NCBI RefSeq assembly: GCF_013377235.1 | Contig: NZ_CP016226.1 | Coordinates: forward strand, 1-64,000 | Origin: Mannheimia varigena | GTDB taxonomy: Bacteria > Pseudomonadota > Gammaproteobacteria > Enterobacterales > Pasteurellaceae | Direction: 5' to 3' | DNA: 64,000 nt | In this document: in pieces, positions 61,786-64,000 of the stretch | Numbering within the stretch: the first letter of the stretch is position 1 | How the letters are laid out: every line of letters starts with the position of its first letter | Program-made: the position numbers and the translations under genes | The notes under the pieces: model-generated | The model's database searches: none | What the model saw: the letters and a program-made list of their open reading frames with translations, nothing else | Told to the model about the DNA's origin: nothing

Positions 61786-62502
61786 TTAATTTGATTTCTC
61801 AACCGCTGTCAGCATTCCTCTCAACAAATTCAACTCATTGGTTTCAAGTTCTGCCCGTTGGTAAAGTCGGCGGAGCTTCAACATTACGGCATCATTGCGG
61901 ATAAAGCCCAACTCTTTGTATAAACGTTCGGTGTGAGCGAAAAAATGTTCTAGGGCTTCTGCGGTTGGATACTCTTTTGCCTCTACAAGCGGTTGTTTTT
62001 CTGCTGTTTTTTGCAAATATGCCATACGGATTTCATAGCATGCCAGTTGCACCGCCATCGCTAAATTGAGCGAGCCATAATCGGGATTGGTTGGGAAATT
62101 GAGATGATAGTGGCATTTAAGTAGCTCTTCATTGGTTAGCCCTATACGTTCACGACCAAACACAATTGCGACTTTGCCAAGATTTGCACGTTTTATGACT
62201 AACTCCCCACAATCTCTTGGTTCAATTAAACTATTTTGTAGATGGCGAAGTCTAGCACTTGTGCCAATCACTAGCTGGCAGTCGGCAATGGCTTCATCAA
62301 AAGTAGGGTAGATTTGGGCGTTATCTAGTACATCTTTTGCCCCAGCCGAAAGAGCTTCAGCTTGTTCATCAATAAGTTGTTTAGGAGCTACTAAACGCAA
62401 ATGGGTTAAGCCCATTGTTTTCATTGCACGAGCGGCTGAACCTATGTTAGCTGGAAGAGACGTTTCCACTAGAATAATCTGAATTTGGTCTAAAATTGAC
62501 AT
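61786..62502 (-). CDS. trmJ: tRNA (cytidine/uridine-2'-O-)-methyltransferase TrmJ
   Basis: TrmJ methylates the 2'-O of residue 32 in tRNAs. The 238-residue SPOUT methyltransferase has the N-terminal VETSLPANIGSAARAMKTMGL. The SAM-knot motifs are VAIVFGRERIGLTNEEL and FPTNPDYGSLNLAMAVQLACYE, and a C-terminal extension dimerises. The length matches E. coli TrmJ (246). An exact uptake sequence lies at the stop (61778-61786) and another inside (61985-61993). It is convergent with the glg operon and divergent from pntA. Confidence 0.94.
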   Translation of the reverse strand: MSILDQIQIILVETSLPANIGSAARAMKTMGLTHLRLVAPKQLIDEQAEALSAGAKDVLDNAQIYPTFDEAIADCQLVIGTSARLRHLQNSLIEPRDCGELVIKRANLGKVAIVFGRERIGLTNEELLKCHYHLNFPTNPDYGSLNLAMAVQLACYEIRMAYLQKTAEKQPLVEAKEYPTAEALEHFFAHTERLYKELGFIRNDAVMLKLRRLYQRAELETNELNLLRGMLTAVEKSN

Positions 62503-62712
62503 TGAATTTGTTTCGTTTTTGTTAAATTTGCAGACTTAATAGTGTAGCAAAATTTTTGATAGCTTAAAATTTGAAAAAATATGAAATAATCCCTAAAAAT
62601 AGTCAGATTTTTTTACAATTTTAGTTTATTTAATGGTACATTTAGACAGTTTTTTAACTTGAGTGAGGCTAATTATTTAGCCTTGAATAATAACAACCAT
62701 ACAGGAGTCTTT

Positions 62713-64000
62713 ATGCTTATTGGTGTACCAAGAGAGCTGCTAGACGGTGAAACTCGTGTGGCGGCAACGCCTAAAACCGTTGAGCAGATTAAAAAACTTG
62801 GCTTTGATGTCCTTATTGAAAGTGAGGCCGGTTTTAAAGCTAGTTTTGAAGACAATGCATTTTTAAATGCAGGTGCGAATATCGGCACGCAACAAGAAGT
62901 TTGGAATGCAGACATTATTTTTAAAGTGAATGCCCCAACTGAAGCTGAAATTGCTTTAATCAAAGAAGGTGCAACCTTAGTGAGCTTTATTTGGCCTGCA
63001 CAAAATCCAGAATTAATGGAAAAATTGCAGTCGAAAAAAATCAATGTGTTAGCAATGGATGCTGTGCCGCGTATCTCTCGTGCTCAAGCTTTAGATGCGT
63101 TGAGCTCAATGGCGAATATTTCGGGCTACCGTGCGGTGATCGAGGCGGCAAATTCATTCGGCAGCTTCTTCACTGGCCAAATTACCGCAGCAGGTAAAGT
63201 GCCACCAGCAAAAGTGCTTGTGATTGGTGCAGGTGTAGCTGGTTTAGCGGCAATTGGTGCGGCAAACAGCTTAGGGGCAATTGTGCGAGCCTTTGACTCT
63301 CGCCCAGAAGTAAAAGAGCAAGTGAAATCAATGGGTGCTGACTTCTTAGAAATTGATTTTGAAGAAGAAGGTGGCTCAGGCGATGGCTATGCGAAAGTGA
63401 TGTCGGAAGAGTTCAACCGCCGTGCGATGGAACTTTATGCCGCTCAAGCGAAAGAGGTAGATATTATCATCACCACCGCTGCAATTCCAGGTAAACCGGC
63501 TCCACGCTTAATCACTAAAGAAATGGTGGATTCAATGAAACCGGGTTCTGTGATTGTGGATTTAGCAGCGGCTACAGGTGGTAACTGCGAATACACCAAA
63601 GCAGGCGAGGTGGTGGTGACGGACAATCAAGTGAAAGTCATCGGTTACACCGATTTCCCGGCTCGCTTACCAACCCAATCTTCCCAACTTTACGGCACTA
63701 ACTTAGTCAATTTATTAAAACTGTTAGCACCGAATAAAGATGGTCAAATTGATATTAATTTTGACGATGTGGTATTGCGTGGCGTAACGGTAGTGCGTGA
63801 TGGCGAATTAACTTGGCCTGCTCCACCAATTCAGGTTTCCGCTCAACCGCAAAAACAAGCGGTGGCTCCACAAGCGGTCAAAAAAGAAGAAAAACCTGCA
63901 AATCCAAAAGTGAAATATGGAGTAATGGCAGGCGTAGGAGCATTATTCTTATGGATTGCTTCTGTTGCACCAGCGGCGTTTTTATCGCACTTTACCGTGT
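62713..64000 (+). CDS. pntA: NAD(P) transhydrogenase subunit alpha (3' end outside window)
   Basis: PntA with PntB couples the proton gradient to hydride transfer from NADH to NADP+. The 429 visible codons begin MLIGVPRELLDGETRVAATP after GGAG. Domain I has the NAD-binding VLVIGAGVAGLAAIGAANSLGA-type fold, ITTAAIPGKPAPRLIT and the mobile loop YTDFPARLPTQSS. A Pro/Lys/Gln-rich linker near residues 375-400 carries two exact uptake sequences (63855-63863 and 63870-63878). The first membrane segments (KYGVMAGVGALFLWIASVAP) follow. About 80 residues are missing at the right edge; pntB is expected beyond. Confidence 0.95.
   Translation, partial: MLIGVPRELLDGETRVAATPKTVEQIKKLGFDVLIESEAGFKASFEDNAFLNAGANIGTQQEVWNADIIFKVNAPTEAEIALIKEGATLVSFIWPAQNPELMEKLQSKKINVLAMDAVPRISRAQALDALSSMANISGYRAVIEAANSFGSFFTGQITAAGKVPPAKVLVIGAGVAGLAAIGAANSLGAIVRAFDSRPEVKEQVKSMGADFLEIDFEEEGGSGDGYAKVMSEEFNRRAMELYAAQAKEVDIIITTAAIPGKPAPRLITKEMVDSMKPGSVIVDLAAATGGNCEYTKAGEVVVTDNQVKVIGYTDFPARLPTQSSQLYGTNLVNLLKLLAPNKDGQIDINFDDVVLRGVTVVRDGELTWPAPPIQVSAQPQKQAVAPQAVKKEEKPANPKVKYGVMAGVGALFLWIASVAPAAFLSHFTV

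Larger units (their letters stand above)
2781..63878. repeat. Dispersed uptake signal sequences (ACAAGCGGT), family entry
   Basis: Exact 9-mers in either orientation start at 2781, 2889, 9081, 12286, 22813, 23146, 24285, 26080, 27893, 28478, 34644, 34666, 37897, 45336, 45373, 46239, 48528, 49002, 50349, 52233, 55707, 59114, 59151, 61778, 61985, 63855 and 63870. Many one-mismatch copies exist as well. About half lie in intergenic spacers, several as inverted pairs. They mark the organism as naturally transformable with the Apl-type dialect. The count is by eye and may be slightly low. Confidence 0.92.

Noticed and set aside
1..64000. CRISPR arrays, rRNA, tRNA, prophage, insertion sequences, restriction-modification or toxin-antitoxin genes
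   Set aside because: No regularly spaced repeats, no tRNA-like cloverleaf or rRNA sequence, and no transposase, integrase or restriction-type reading frame could be recognised.

Overview
The window is a contiguous piece of a Pasteurellaceae chromosome. The uptake signal sequence ACAAGCGGT (and its complement ACCGCTTGT) occurs exactly at least 27 times by eye, against about 0.5 expected by chance. This is the Apl-type dialect of the Actinobacillus pleuropneumoniae, Mannheimia and Bibersteinia side of the family, not the Haemophilus influenzae type. Base composition is AT-rich. Gene content and order (infC-rpmI-rplT, bamD/rluD divergent, dacB/greA divergent, rsuA-bcr, rapA-rluA, apt-dnaX, glgBXCAP) are those of a small gammaproteobacterial host-associated organism. 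I see no rRNA, tRNA, CRISPR array, prophage, transposase or toxin system, and no gene-free stretch longer than 300 bases.

Layout. 1-9043: partial yadG, dnaX, apt, tusE and yccA on the minus strand, then pgsA-uvrC (+), a small lipoprotein and the infC-rpmI-rplT operon (-). 9208-16029: recQ, cyaY, a family-25 glycosyltransferase, tsaD and bamD (-), rluD and an entericidin-like peptide (+), raiA (-). 16208-21053: lpxL, dapA, then a serine uptake and deamination pair sdaC-sdaA (+). 21104-28943: purH with a PurR-like box, a small GNAT, dacB/greA, ndk-metG, menC. 29046-33648: rsuA-bcr, rlmD, dgt. 33709-38367: two tandem secreted paralogues, then rapA, which carries an in-frame TGA, and rluA. 38368-42064: ampD, rlmJ, a DUF4105-type membrane protein, a small membrane protein, pyrE. 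42110-47404: ppc, a secreted FKBP, and lemA with two TPM-domain genes. 47579-51688: the fructose PTS operon fruBKA (-). 51980-61692: the glycogen operon glgB-glgX-glgC-glgA-glgP (+). 61786-64000: trmJ (-) and the 5' part of pntA (+).

How it fits together. The carbon-storage block is the most integrated part. Divergent fructose uptake and glycogen genes share a 291-bp control region with one near-consensus CRP site, one weaker CRP site and a perfect 16-bp LacI-family-type palindrome between them. This suggests joint catabolite control of fructose entry and glycogen turnover. Envelope functions (bamD, lpxL, dacB, ampD, several lipoproteins, TPM and DUF4105 proteins) and RNA modification or translation genes (rluD, rsuA, rluA, rlmD, rlmJ, trmJ, tsaD, tusE, infC, metG) dominate the rest.

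No obviously new multi-gene system is present. The points most worth following are the nonsense codon in rapA, an A10 slippery site in dnaX with an immediate -1 stop, the yccA terminator hairpin that engulfs the tusE translation start, the tandem secreted paralogues, duplicated HPr domains in FruB, the compositional mosaic in glgB-glgX, and uptake sequences read in frame as a recurring QAV peptide in protein linkers.
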